Positions 1-5,658 of a stretch of DNA of 14,265 nt are shown one piece after another. Source of the DNA: Actinobacteria bacterium 13_2_20CM_68_14 (lineage in GTDB: Bacteria > Actinomycetota > Thermoleophilia > Gaiellales > Gaiellaceae); NCBI GenBank assembly GCA_001914705.1, contig MNDB01000088.1, forward strand, positions 1 to 14,265. Reading direction: 5' to 3'. The position numbers and the translations under genes are program-made. The notes under the pieces are model-generated. The model had not been told where the DNA came from. It did no database searches and worked only from the letters and a program-made list of their open reading frames with translations. Position 1 is the stretch's first letter, and every line of letters begins with the position of its first letter.

Positions 1-306
1 AATCCGGTCGATCAGGCTGACAACCTGCGCAAGTACGGTGGTTACATCCCCGGCATCCGCCCGGGGCCGCCGACCGCGCAGTACCTGGACCGCGTGCTGA
101 CGCGACTGACGCTGCCCGGCTCGCTCTACCTGGCCGCCGTCGCCGTCTTACCGAGCCTCTTCATCCGCTACGGCGGCTTCTCGCAGGCAACCTCGCGCGC
201 TCTCGGCGGAACCTCGGTGCTGATCGTCGTCGGCGTCGCGCTCGACACGATGCGCCAGATGGAGTCGCAGATGATGATGCGCTCCTACGAAGGCTTCCTC
301 AGATAG
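1..306 (+). CDS. secY: Protein translocase subunit SecY, C-terminal part (5' truncated)
   Basis: SecY is the channel-forming subunit of the SecYEG translocase in the cytoplasmic membrane. Only the last 101 codons are present; the frame is open from base 1, so the gene starts outside the window. The visible segment begins NPVDQADNLRKYGGYIPGIR, the conserved cytoplasmic loop after TM8, followed by TAQYLDRVLTRLT. A hydrophobic helix around LYLAAVAVLPSLF comes next, then the conserved GGTSVLIVVGVALDTMRQME segment that forms TM10, and the ending MMMRSYEGFLR is typical of SecY. It stops at TAG 304-306. The following adk gene is the usual downstream neighbour in the spc operon. Identity is secure from the C-terminal signature. 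Confidence 0.97.
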   Translation, partial: NPVDQADNLRKYGGYIPGIRPGPPTAQYLDRVLTRLTLPGSLYLAAVAVLPSLFIRYGGFSQATSRALGGTSVLIVVGVALDTMRQMESQMMMRSYEGFLR

Positions 307-358
307 TGCCTCACCCGGTGATGCTGCCGAGGCCGGCGTGTATTGCCGGGTGAGGCAC
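306..358 (+). promoter_or_regulatory. Long stem-loop between secY and adk covering the adk ribosome binding site
   Basis: Bases 306-318 (GTGCCTCACCCGG) and 346-358 (CCGGGTGAGGCAC) are a perfect 13-bp inverted repeat. With G-U pairs the stem can extend inward to 324/340, and an inner hairpin GCCG-AGGC-CGGC lies at 326-337. The right arm contains GGTGAG (349-354), the only Shine-Dalgarno-like sequence before the adk ATG at 361, so the folded RNA would hide it. The left arm starts at the last base of the secY stop codon. There is no T-run after the stem, so it does not look like a Rho-independent terminator. It may be a translation-control hairpin or a REP-like palindromic insertion; the repeat is seen, its function is inferred. 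Confidence 0.75.
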
Positions 359-360
359 CT

Positions 361-936
361 ATGAACATCTTGCTGCTCGGGCCGCAGGGGTCCGGCAAGG
401 GAACGCAAGCCAAGCGGATCTCGGCCGAATACGGGATTCCGCAGATCGCGACGGGCGACATGCTCCGGGCCGCGATCGCCTCCCGCACGCCGCTCGGCCT
501 GCAGGTGAAGCCGGTGCTCGAGCGGGGCGAGCTCGTCCCTGACGGGCTGATGATCGACCTGATCCGCGAGCGCCTGGAGGAGCCCGACGCCGCCGATGGC
601 TTTGTCCTGGACGGTTTTCCGCGTACGACGCCGCAAGCGGATGCGCTCGACTCGATGCTGCGGGAGATCGGCCGTGAGCTGACGGTCGTCTTCGCTCTTC
701 AGGTCTCGGACGAGATCTGTATCGAGCGGCTCCTCAAGCGCGCCCGTGAAGAACGGCGCCCGGACGACACGCCCGAGGCGATCCGCACCCGCCTCGAGCT
801 CTATCACCGCGAGACGGAGCCGCTGATCGAGCACTACCGCACCCAGGGTGTCCTCGTCCCGGTGCACGCTGACGGCTCGCCGAACGAGGTTTTCGCCGAG
901 ATCCAGGCCGCGCTGGAGCAGGTCGCCGTCAGATGA
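361..936 (+). CDS. adk: Adenylate kinase, short form
   Basis: Catalyses ATP + AMP = 2 ADP in the cytoplasm. The 191-residue protein starts MNILLLGPQGSGKGTQAKRI, with the P-loop at residues 7-15 (GPQGSGKGT). The AMP-binding segment ATGDMLR lies at 30-36 and DGFPRT at 84-89. The LID region after IERLLKRAREERRPDD is short, with no four-cysteine zinc-binding insert, which fits the roughly 190-residue short-form enzymes and not the roughly 215-residue long form. A TTG six codons upstream (343) is in frame, but the ATG at 361 sits 6 nt after GGTGAG and gives the normal adenylate kinase N-terminus. It ends in an ATGA overlap with map. The right arm of the 306-358 stem-loop lies directly upstream. 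Confidence 0.97.
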   Translation: MNILLLGPQGSGKGTQAKRISAEYGIPQIATGDMLRAAIASRTPLGLQVKPVLERGELVPDGLMIDLIRERLEEPDAADGFVLDGFPRTTPQADALDSMLREIGRELTVVFALQVSDEICIERLLKRAREERRPDDTPEAIRTRLELYHRETEPLIEHYRTQGVLVPVHADGSPNEVFAEIQAALEQVAVR

Positions 937-1709
937 TCATTCGCAAGAGCCAGGCCGAGATCGAGGGCATGGCCCGCGCCGGCGACATCGTCGCCGACAC
1001 GCTGGCGATGATCGGCGAGGAACTCAGGCCCGGAGTCTCGATGCTCGAGCTCGACCGGCTCGCAGAGGACTACATCCGCGAGCGCGGGGGAGTTCCGACC
1101 TCGAAGGGCTACCGCGGCTACCCGGCGGCGCTCTGCATCTCCCCGAACGCGATGATCGTGCACGGGATCCCTACTAATTACATTGCTGCGGCGGGCGACA
1201 TCGTCTCGATCGACCTCGGGGTCACGCTCGACGGCCTGATTGCTGACAGCGCGTACACCTTCGGCGTCGGCGAGATCTTCCCGGAGGCCCAGCGCTTACT
1301 CGACGTCTGCCAGGAGGCGCTCGCCGCCGGAATCGAGCAGGCGCGGATCGGCAACCACGTCTCCGACATCAGCCACACGATCCAGACCGTGGTCGAGGCG
1401 GCCGGCTTCTCGGTCGTCCGCAGCTTGGTCGGCCACGGCGTCGGCCGTGCCTATCACGAGGATCCGCAGATCCCGAACTTCGGAGCGCCGGGCCGGGGTC
1501 CTGAGCTGCTTCCGGGCATGACGCTCGCAATCGAGCCGATGATCACGGCAGGCGGGCCGGACGTGGTCATGCACGCGGACGAATGGTCGATCTCCTCCGC
1601 CGACGGCTCGCTGACGGCTCACTTCGAACATACGGTCGCGGTGACCGAGGAGGGCCCGAAAGTGCTGACCGCGGCGAAACGGCCTGTCGAAGCGGGTTTG
1701 CTACCATGA
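933..1709 (+). CDS. map: Methionine aminopeptidase, type I
   Basis: Removes the N-terminal methionine from nascent proteins; a metal-dependent enzyme of the pita-bread fold (M24A). It has 258 residues, close to the E. coli length. All five metal ligands can be placed: D94 (SIDLG), D105 (ADSAYT), H168 (GHGVGRAYHEDP), E201 (AIEPM) and E232 (HFEHTV). The active-site histidines H77 (IVHGIP) and H175 are also present. The start ATG overlaps the adk stop in ATGA (933-936), which implies translational coupling. No N-terminal zinc-finger or SH3-binding extension is present. The 3' end contains a possible extended -10 promoter for infA. Confidence 0.97.
   Translation: MIIRKSQAEIEGMARAGDIVADTLAMIGEELRPGVSMLELDRLAEDYIRERGGVPTSKGYRGYPAALCISPNAMIVHGIPTNYIAAAGDIVSIDLGVTLDGLIADSAYTFGVGEIFPEAQRLLDVCQEALAAGIEQARIGNHVSDISHTIQTVVEAAGFSVVRSLVGHGVGRAYHEDPQIPNFGAPGRGPELLPGMTLAIEPMITAGGPDVVMHADEWSISSADGSLTAHFEHTVAVTEEGPKVLTAAKRPVEAGLLP
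1699..1707 (+). promoter_or_regulatory. Possible extended -10 promoter for infA and the alpha operon
   Basis: TGCTACCAT lies in the last codons of map and fits the extended -10 form TGnTAnnnT. Three other gene starts in this window have a closely similar GCTAnnnT (before ligA and both coiled-coil hydrolases). No good -35 hexamer is found 16-18 bp upstream. If used, transcription would start near 1714 and give a leader of about 70 nt containing the 1748-1772 hairpin before infA. The motif is seen; its use is inferred. Confidence 0.35.
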
Positions 1710-1747
1710 CGAGCCGCGGCGCGAGCCGTGTTTTTCCGTGTCCCGAC

Positions 1748-1772
1748 AAACCGCGCTGATGAGGCGCGGTTT
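1748..1772 (+). promoter_or_regulatory. Hairpin in the infA leader
   Basis: AAACCGCGC (1748-1756) and GCGCGGTTT (1764-1772) are a perfect 9-bp inverted repeat with a 7-nt loop (TGATGAG), ending three bases before the purine-rich GCGAGG ahead of the infA start. The right arm ends in TTT but no longer T-run follows. It could be a weak terminator or attenuator between map and infA, an mRNA-stabilising 5' hairpin, or a translation-control element. The structure is seen; the role is open. Confidence 0.6.
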
Positions 1773-1783
1773 CTGCGAGGTAA

Positions 1784-2005
1784 TTGGCGAAGCAAGAAGA
1801 CAAGATCGAGGTCGAAGGCGAGATCACCGAGGCGCTTCCGAGCACGATGTTCCGCGTCAAGCTGGACGACGGGCACGAGGTGCTGGCGAAGATCTCAGGG
1901 AAGATGCGAAAGCACTACATCCGCATCCTTCCGGGCGACAAGGTGAAGGTGGAACTGTCGCCCTACGACCTCACTCGCGGTCGAATCACCTACAGAGAGC
2001 GTTGA
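1784..2005 (+). CDS. infA: Translation initiation factor IF-1
   Basis: IF-1 binds the A site of the 30S subunit during initiation. The 73-residue protein has the S1/OB-fold pattern KIEVEGEITEALPSTMFRV, the segment GHEVLAKISGKMRKHYIRI, and the ending LSPYDLTRGRITYRER, all hallmarks of the family and of full length. The start is TTG at 1784, giving the classic N-terminus MAKQEDKIEVEG; no in-frame ATG is available before the conserved core. The preceding GAGG (1777-1780) is only 3 nt from the TTG, closer than usual, so initiation may be weak. It lies upstream of rpmJ in the standard infA-rpmJ-rpsM-rpsK-rpsD-rpoA order. Confidence 0.97.
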   Translation: MAKQEDKIEVEGEITEALPSTMFRVKLDDGHEVLAKISGKMRKHYIRILPGDKVKVELSPYDLTRGRITYRER

Positions 2006-2009
2006 TGAA

Positions 2010-2123
2010 ATGAAAGTACGAGCCTCAGTCAAGCCCATGTGCGAGCGGTGCCGCGTGATCAAGCGGCACGGCAAGACCATGGTCATCTGCACGAACCCCC
2101 GACACAAGCAACGGCAGGGTTAG
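2010..2123 (+). CDS. rpmJ: Large ribosomal subunit protein bL36
   Basis: A 37-residue ribosomal protein, starting MKVRASVKPMCERCRVIKRH and ending PRHKQRQG. It carries the zinc-ribbon ligands C11, C14, C27 and H32, so it is the zinc-binding (C+) form. It starts at ATG 2010, four bases after the infA stop. An ATG at 2005-2007 overlapping that stop leads only to a two-codon frame and is rejected. The stop TAG (2121-2123) overlaps the Shine-Dalgarno of rpsM. Length and all four ligands match the family exactly. Confidence 0.97.
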   Translation: MKVRASVKPMCERCRVIKRHGKTMVICTNPRHKQRQG

Positions 2124-2130
2124 GAGTTAC

Positions 2131-2511
2131 ATGGCGCGAATCGCCGGAGTCAATCTCCCGAACCAGAAGCGGCTCGAGATCGGGCTGACCTACATCTACG
2201 GCATCGGCCAGCCGACGGCGCGCAAGGTCTGCGCCGAGCTGGGCCTTTCGCCGGACGAGAAGATCAAGGATCTGACCGACGACGAGGTCACGAAGCTCCG
2301 CGAGTACATCGACACGCTTCAGGTCGAAGGCGATTTGCGCCGTGAGCGCCAGCAGGCGATCAAGCGGCTGCAGGAGATCGGCGCCTACCGCGGCCTCCGC
2401 CACCGGCGCGGCCTGCCGGTGCACGGCCAGCGGACCAAGACCAACGCGCGAACGCGCAAGGGTCCGAAGAAGACCGTCGGCCGTGGCAAGAAGGCGGCGA
2501 CGAAGACCTGA
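2131..2511 (+). CDS. rpsM: Small ribosomal subunit protein uS13
   Basis: S13 sits in the head of the 30S subunit and contacts 16S rRNA, the P-site tRNA and the 50S bridges. The 126-residue product starts MARIAGVNLPNQKRLEIGLT and contains the helix-two-turn-helix with YIYGIGQPTARKVC. Near residue 90 it has the rRNA-binding RGLRHRRGLPVHGQRTKTNA, followed by the basic tail RKGPKKTVGRGKKAATKT. Many family members have GLPVRGQRT where this one has H. A good Shine-Dalgarno AGGAG (2122-2126) precedes the ATG. The stop overlaps the rpsK start by one base (TGATG), so translation is probably coupled. Confidence 0.98.
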   Translation: MARIAGVNLPNQKRLEIGLTYIYGIGQPTARKVCAELGLSPDEKIKDLTDDEVTKLREYIDTLQVEGDLRRERQQAIKRLQEIGAYRGLRHRRGLPVHGQRTKTNARTRKGPKKTVGRGKKAATKT

Positions 2512-2918
2512 TGCCTCCCACTCCGCGCAGAGCCGCGACCCGTGGTCGCACGCGCCGCCGCGTTCGCAAGAACATCGCGATCGGCCAGGCGCACATCAAG
2601 ACGTCGTTCAACAACACGATCGTCTCGCTCACCGACGGCGAGGGCAACGTGATCGCTTGGGAGTCCGCCGGCTCGGCCGGCTTCAAGGGCTCGCGCAAGT
2701 CCACGCCCTTCGCCGCGCAGGTGACCGCCGACGCGTGCGCCCGCAAGGGAATGGAGCATGGCCTCCAGAAGGTCGAGGTTTTCGTCAAGGGGCCGGGCTC
2801 GGGCCGCGAGACCGCGATCCGGTCGCTCCAGGCCGCAGGCCTCGAGATCCTCGGAGTCAAGGACGTCACCCCGCAGGCCCACAACGGCGTGCGCCCAAAG
2901 AAACGGAGGCGCGTCTAA
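2511..2918 (+). CDS. rpsK: Small ribosomal subunit protein uS11
   Basis: S11 is part of the 30S platform and contacts the 3' region of 16S rRNA near the E site. The 135-residue protein has a basic N-terminal extension (RRAATRGRTRRRVRKN), then GQAHIKTSFNNTIVSLTD and GFKGSRKSTPFAAQ. KGPGSGRETAIRSL follows, and the C-terminus is TPQAHNGVRPKKRRRV, all family signatures. The start ATG (2511) shares one base with the rpsM stop, and the stop TAA shares one base with the rpsD start. Length is normal. Confidence 0.98.
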   Translation: MPPTPRRAATRGRTRRRVRKNIAIGQAHIKTSFNNTIVSLTDGEGNVIAWESAGSAGFKGSRKSTPFAAQVTADACARKGMEHGLQKVEVFVKGPGSGRETAIRSLQAAGLEILGVKDVTPQAHNGVRPKKRRRV

Positions 2919-3538
2919 TGGCCCGCGACACCGGCCCCAAGTGCCGGATTTGCCGGCGGGAAGGCATGAAGCTCTTTCTCAAGGGCGAGCGCTGCCTGAC
3001 CGAGAAGTGCGCGATCGAGCGCCGGTCGTATCCGCCGGGCGAGCATGGCCGCGGCCGCATCAAGCAGAGCGAGTACCTGCTGCAGCTGCGCGAGAAGCAG
3101 AAGGCGCGCCGGTACTACGGCTTGCTCGAGAAGCAGTTCCGCACCTACTACACGAAGGCCGCCAAGGGCTCGGGCGTCACCGGCGAGGAGTTGCTGCGGA
3201 TGCTCGAGACGCGGCTCGACAACGTCGTCTACCGGCTCGGCTTCGCGGCCTCTCGCGCGCAGGCGCGGCAGCTCGTCCGCCACGGCCACTTTCACGTCAA
3301 CGGCCGCCGGGTCAACATCCCGAGTTATCAGGTCAAGCCGGACGACATCGTCTCGATGTCGCCGGGCAGCTCGGCCGAGCCCGTGATCCGCGACGCCACC
3401 GACCTGACGGCTTCCGTCGCGCCGTGGCTCCAGGCCGACCACGACGGCCTCACGGGCAAGATCCTGAAGCTGCCCGAGCGCGCAGAGATTGACACCCCCG
3501 TCCAGGAATCGCTCATCGTCGAGCTCTATTCCAAGTAA
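2918..3538 (+). CDS. rpsD: Small ribosomal subunit protein uS4
   Basis: S4 is a primary 16S rRNA-binding protein that nucleates assembly of the 30S body; in several bacteria it also represses alpha-operon translation, though no S4 target can be identified here. The protein has 206 residues. The zinc-binding cysteines C9, C12, C26 and C31 are present, so this is the C+ form. The S4 RNA-binding domain follows, with MLETRLDNVVYRLGFAASRA and QLVRHGHFHVNGRRVNIPSY. The start at 2918 overlaps the rpsK stop (TAATG) and has Shine-Dalgarno GGAGG at 2905-2909. A longer frame that runs in from inside rpsM is out of register with the real upstream genes and is not an extension. Confidence 0.98.
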   Translation: MARDTGPKCRICRREGMKLFLKGERCLTEKCAIERRSYPPGEHGRGRIKQSEYLLQLREKQKARRYYGLLEKQFRTYYTKAAKGSGVTGEELLRMLETRLDNVVYRLGFAASRAQARQLVRHGHFHVNGRRVNIPSYQVKPDDIVSMSPGSSAEPVIRDATDLTASVAPWLQADHDGLTGKILKLPERAEIDTPVQESLIVELYSK

Positions 3539-3554
3539 GTAACAGAAAGGCGAA

Positions 3555-4556
3555 ATGGCTACGAGAACAAGTTTGATGGAGTTCCAGATCCCGAAGATCG
3601 TCCACGAAGAGATCGACGAGAACCGCGGGGTCTTCCAGATCGAGCCGCTCGATCGCGGCTTCGGCTACACGTTCGGCAACTCGCTGCGCCGCGTGCTGCT
3701 CTCCTCGCTCGAGGGCGCCGCGGTCACCTCGGTCAAGATCGAGGGCGTCGCGCACGAGTTCACGACCCTGCCGGGCGTTCGCGAGGACGTCACCGACATC
3801 CTGCTCAACTTCAAGAACCTGATTGCGCGACTGCACGGCGACTCGCCGGAGATCGAGGTGCGCCTGTCGAAGCGTGGAGCCGGCGCTGTCACGGCCAAGG
3901 ACATCGAGGCTCCGGCGGAGCTGGAGATCCTCAACCCGGACCTCGAGATCGCGAACCTGTCCGACAAGGGCAAGCTCGAGGTGACGCTGACGATCGGCCG
4001 CGGCCGCGGCTACGTTCCGGCCGAGCTGAACCGCGGGCCTGAGCACACGATCGGCGTCATCCCGGTCGACTCGATCTTCTCGCCCGTCCGGCGCGTCTCG
4101 TACGACGTCGAGGCCGCCCGCGTCGGCCAGCGCACCGACTACGACAAGCTGATCCTCGACGTCACCACCGACGGCTCGCTCGACCCGCGAGACGCGATCG
4201 GCCAGGCCGCCGAGATCCTGATCCGCCAGCTCGCGATCTTCACCGATCTCGACCGGATCGAGGGCTTCGGCGAGGCCGCAGCTGCCACCGACGGCGGTGC
4301 CGGCGCGGAGCCGGCGCTCGCTCACGGGATGGAGAACTTCCCGATCGAGGAGCTCGAGCTCGGTGTCCGCTCGTACAACTGCCTCAAGCGCGTCGGGATC
4401 GAGACGATCGGCGACCTCGTCGTGAAGACTGAGAACGAGCTGGCTGCGATCCCGAACTTCGGCAAGAAGTCGATCGAAGAGGTCAAGGAAACGCTCGCCA
4501 CGCACGGCCTGACCCTGCGCGGCGAGAACGGCGGCAGCGGCGGAGGCGCCGCCTAG
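3555..4556 (+). CDS. rpoA: DNA-directed RNA polymerase subunit alpha
   Basis: Alpha dimerises to nucleate RNA polymerase assembly and its C-terminal domain contacts promoter UP elements and activators. The protein has 333 residues. The N-terminal domain (about 1-230) includes RGFGYTFGNSLRRVLLSS, LPGVREDVTDILLNFKNL and a final segment near AEILIRQLAIFTDL. A Gly/Ala-rich linker (AAAATDGGAGAEPALAHG) follows. The C-terminal domain (about 257-320) contains ELGVRSYNCLKRVGIETIGD and IPNFGKKSIEEVKETL, including the Arg, Asn-Cys and Gly-Lys-Lys-Ser positions used for DNA contact in E. coli. The start is ATG 3555, preceded by AGAAAGGCG. The tail ends in GGSGGGAA. Next comes a structured 171-nt gap before rplQ. 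Confidence 0.98.
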   Translation: MATRTSLMEFQIPKIVHEEIDENRGVFQIEPLDRGFGYTFGNSLRRVLLSSLEGAAVTSVKIEGVAHEFTTLPGVREDVTDILLNFKNLIARLHGDSPEIEVRLSKRGAGAVTAKDIEAPAELEILNPDLEIANLSDKGKLEVTLTIGRGRGYVPAELNRGPEHTIGVIPVDSIFSPVRRVSYDVEAARVGQRTDYDKLILDVTTDGSLDPRDAIGQAAEILIRQLAIFTDLDRIEGFGEAAAATDGGAGAEPALAHGMENFPIEELELGVRSYNCLKRVGIETIGDLVVKTENELAAIPNFGKKSIEEVKETLATHGLTLRGENGGSGGGAA

Positions 4557-4727
4557 CTGGCCAGTGCGCCCCCCGGCAATACATGCCGGCTTCTGGCCCG
4601 CGATCACGCGGCGCCAGAGTCCACCCTCGCTCTTGCCAAGGCTGCCAGCCTTGGTTGCGAGCGAGTGCGGCCTCTGGCTTGGTGCTCGCAACCCAGAAAC
4701 TCGGCGGCATCACCGGAAGGCGCACTG
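4557..4727 (+). promoter_or_regulatory. Structured rplQ leader with mutually exclusive stems
   Basis: This 171-nt gap between rpoA and rplQ is unusually long for the cluster and full of inverted repeats. CCGCG-ATCA-CGCGG is a small hairpin near 4599-4612. Stem A pairs 4626-4632 with 4659-4665 and 4636-4643 with 4647-4654. Stem B is a perfect 10-bp pair, GGTTGCGAGC (4653-4662) with GCTCGCAACC (4684-4693), and uses bases that stem A also needs. GCCAGAG (4613-4619) can pair with CTCTGGC (4672-4678). The rplQ Shine-Dalgarno GGAAGG lies at 4715-4720. No T-run follows any stem. The pairing is seen; attenuation or L17-responsive control is inference. Confidence 0.6.
4573..4590 (-). repeat. Inverted near-copy of the secY-adk intergenic element
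   Basis: Read on the minus strand, these 18 bases are GCCGGCATGTATTGCCGG, identical except for one base to 332-349 on the plus strand (GCCGGCGTGTATTGCCGG). The match runs one base further at the 4572/350 side. The segment itself can fold as CCGGC-AATACAT-GCCGG. Two copies in two intergenic gaps 4.2 kb apart suggest a dispersed palindromic element of the REP type, although chance in GC-rich DNA is not fully excluded. Confidence 0.55.
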
Positions 4728-5096
4728 ATGCGCCATCAAAGGGCCGGCAGGAAGCTCGGGCGCGATTCCGCCCACCGCAAGGCGCTCTACGCCAACCTGA
4801 CCGCGTCCCTGATCGAGCACGGGCGGATCAAGACGACCGTCGCGAAGGCGAAGGAGGTCCGCCCGGTCGCCGAGGAGATGATCACGCTGGGCCGGCGCGG
4901 AGATGTGCCGGCCCGGCGGCAGGCGCTGAAGTTCCTGCGCTCGCAGGACGTCGTCCACAAGCTCTTCAGCGAGGTCGGCCCTCGGTTCTCGGACCGGCCC
5001 GGCGGCTACTCCCGGATCGTCAAGCTCGGCCCGCGCCAGGGAGACGCTGCCGAGATGGCGTACCTGGAGCTAGTCGACTACGTGCCGCGCGCTTAA
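4728..5096 (+). CDS. rplQ: Large ribosomal subunit protein bL17
   Basis: L17 binds 23S rRNA near the exit-tunnel side of the 50S subunit. The 122-residue protein starts MRHQRAGRKLGRDSAHRKAL, followed by LTASLIEHGRIKTTVAKAKE and VRPVAEEMITLGRRGD. It ends GGYSRIVKLGPRQGDAAEMA plus YLELVD, all typical. The start at ATG 4728 has Shine-Dalgarno GGAAGG seven bases upstream. An in-frame ATG at 4665 would add 21 unrelated residues and is rejected. The stop lies only four bases from the stop of the convergent membrane gene, leaving no room for a terminator. Confidence 0.97.
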   Translation: MRHQRAGRKLGRDSAHRKALYANLTASLIEHGRIKTTVAKAKEVRPVAEEMITLGRRGDVPARRQALKFLRSQDVVHKLFSEVGPRFSDRPGGYSRIVKLGPRQGDAAEMAYLELVDYVPRA

Positions 5097-5100
5097 CGGG

Positions 5101-5577
5101 TCACGCCGCGCTGCCGAGTCCGGCGCTGACGGCCGCGATCACGACGCCGGCGAACGTGACCGTCCCGAGCGCGCGCGCAAAGCTGACCTCGAAGAAGCGC
5201 CAGCGCAGCCAGGCGAGCGTCAGCAGCTCGAAGGCCACGACCACGATCGCGGAGACCAGCGCGATCCGGTAGTGGGGGATCAGAAAGGGCAGCGTGTGGA
5301 GGATCCCGCCCACGAAGGTGCCGGCGCCGGTGATCGACCCGCGGACCATCGGATTCCCGCGGCCGGTGAACTCCCCGGTGTCCGACAGCCCCTCCGAGAA
5401 GGCCATGCTGATTCCGGCCCCGATCGCGGTCGCGAGCCCGGCGAAGAAGGCCACGTGGGGCTTGTGCGTGGCGAGGGCGACGGCGAAGATCGGCGCCAGG
5501 GTGGAGAGCGAGCCGTCGATCAAACCGGTCATCGCCGGCTGGACGCGCTGAAGCAGGAAGACCTGACGGTCGCTCAT
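5101..5577 (-). CDS. VIT/CCC1-like membrane protein similar to the MbfA membrane domain, lacking a ferritin-like domain
   Basis: A 158-residue integral membrane protein with about five predicted helices (about 16-37, 41-64, 80-101, 104-125, 136-156). The motifs GLIDGSLSTLAPIFA (18-32), GAGISMAFSEGLSDTGEFTG (53-72) and GGILHTLPFLIP (90-101) resemble the C-terminal VIT-like domain of MbfA. In rhizobia MbfA joins this domain to an N-terminal ferritin-like domain and is implicated in iron export. D21, M58 and E62 fall where VIT family members use metal-binding residues. No ferritin-like domain is present or encoded nearby. The start ATG at 5577 has a TGGTAAACT motif ending eight bases upstream and begins just before the conserved QRVQP region. 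A longer frame to 5691 has an unconvincing extension and would overlap truA. Iron/manganese transport is inferred from family resemblance recalled from memory. Confidence 0.75.
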   Translation of the reverse strand: MSDRQVFLLQRVQPAMTGLIDGSLSTLAPIFAVALATHKPHVAFFAGLATAIGAGISMAFSEGLSDTGEFTGRGNPMVRGSITGAGTFVGGILHTLPFLIPHYRIALVSAIVVVAFELLTLAWLRWRFFEVSFARALGTVTFAGVVIAAVSAGLGSAA

Positions 5578-5585
5578 ACGACTAG

Positions 5586-5594
5586 AGTTTACCA
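5586..5594 (-). promoter_or_regulatory. Possible extended -10 of a leaderless membrane gene
   Basis: On the minus strand TGGTAAACT fits TGnTAnnnT and ends eight bases before the ATG at 5577, so a transcript started 6-9 bases downstream would begin at or next to the start codon. No Shine-Dalgarno sequence is visible between them. No convincing -35 hexamer is present. Confidence 0.4.
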
Positions 5595-5627
5595 GACGGT
5601 GTGCAAGTACTCCTATCATAAGGCACG

Positions 5628-5658
5628 CCTGACAAGCGACGTCAGGATCCCCTGACGT
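5628..5658 (+). promoter_or_regulatory. Alternative hairpins over the truA Shine-Dalgarno and start codon
   Basis: CCTGAC (5628-5633) can pair with GTCAGG (5641-5646). The same GTCAGG is part of ACGTCAGG (5639-5646), which pairs perfectly over 8 bp with CCTGACGT (5651-5658), closing a 4-nt loop ATCC. The second hairpin includes the first two bases of the truA GTG start (5657-5659) and the only Shine-Dalgarno-like AGGA (5644-5647). The two hairpins exclude each other. This could be an mRNA switch or, as DNA, a repeated operator half-site. Confidence 0.5.

Noticed and set aside
148..867. 239-codon minus-strand frame opposite adk
   Set aside because: It is antisense to secY/adk, has an Arg/Ala-rich composition with no recognisable domain, and arises from codon bias in GC-rich DNA.
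2342..2917. Long plus-strand frame that would extend S4 upstream by 192 residues
   Set aside because: The extension runs out of frame through rpsM and rpsK, is low-complexity Arg-rich, and the S4 start at 2918 has its own Shine-Dalgarno sequence and the normal N-terminus.
3513..4691. 392-codon minus-strand frame opposite rpoA
   Set aside because: It is a shadow of rpoA codon bias; no domain is recognisable and rpoA is certain on the other strand.
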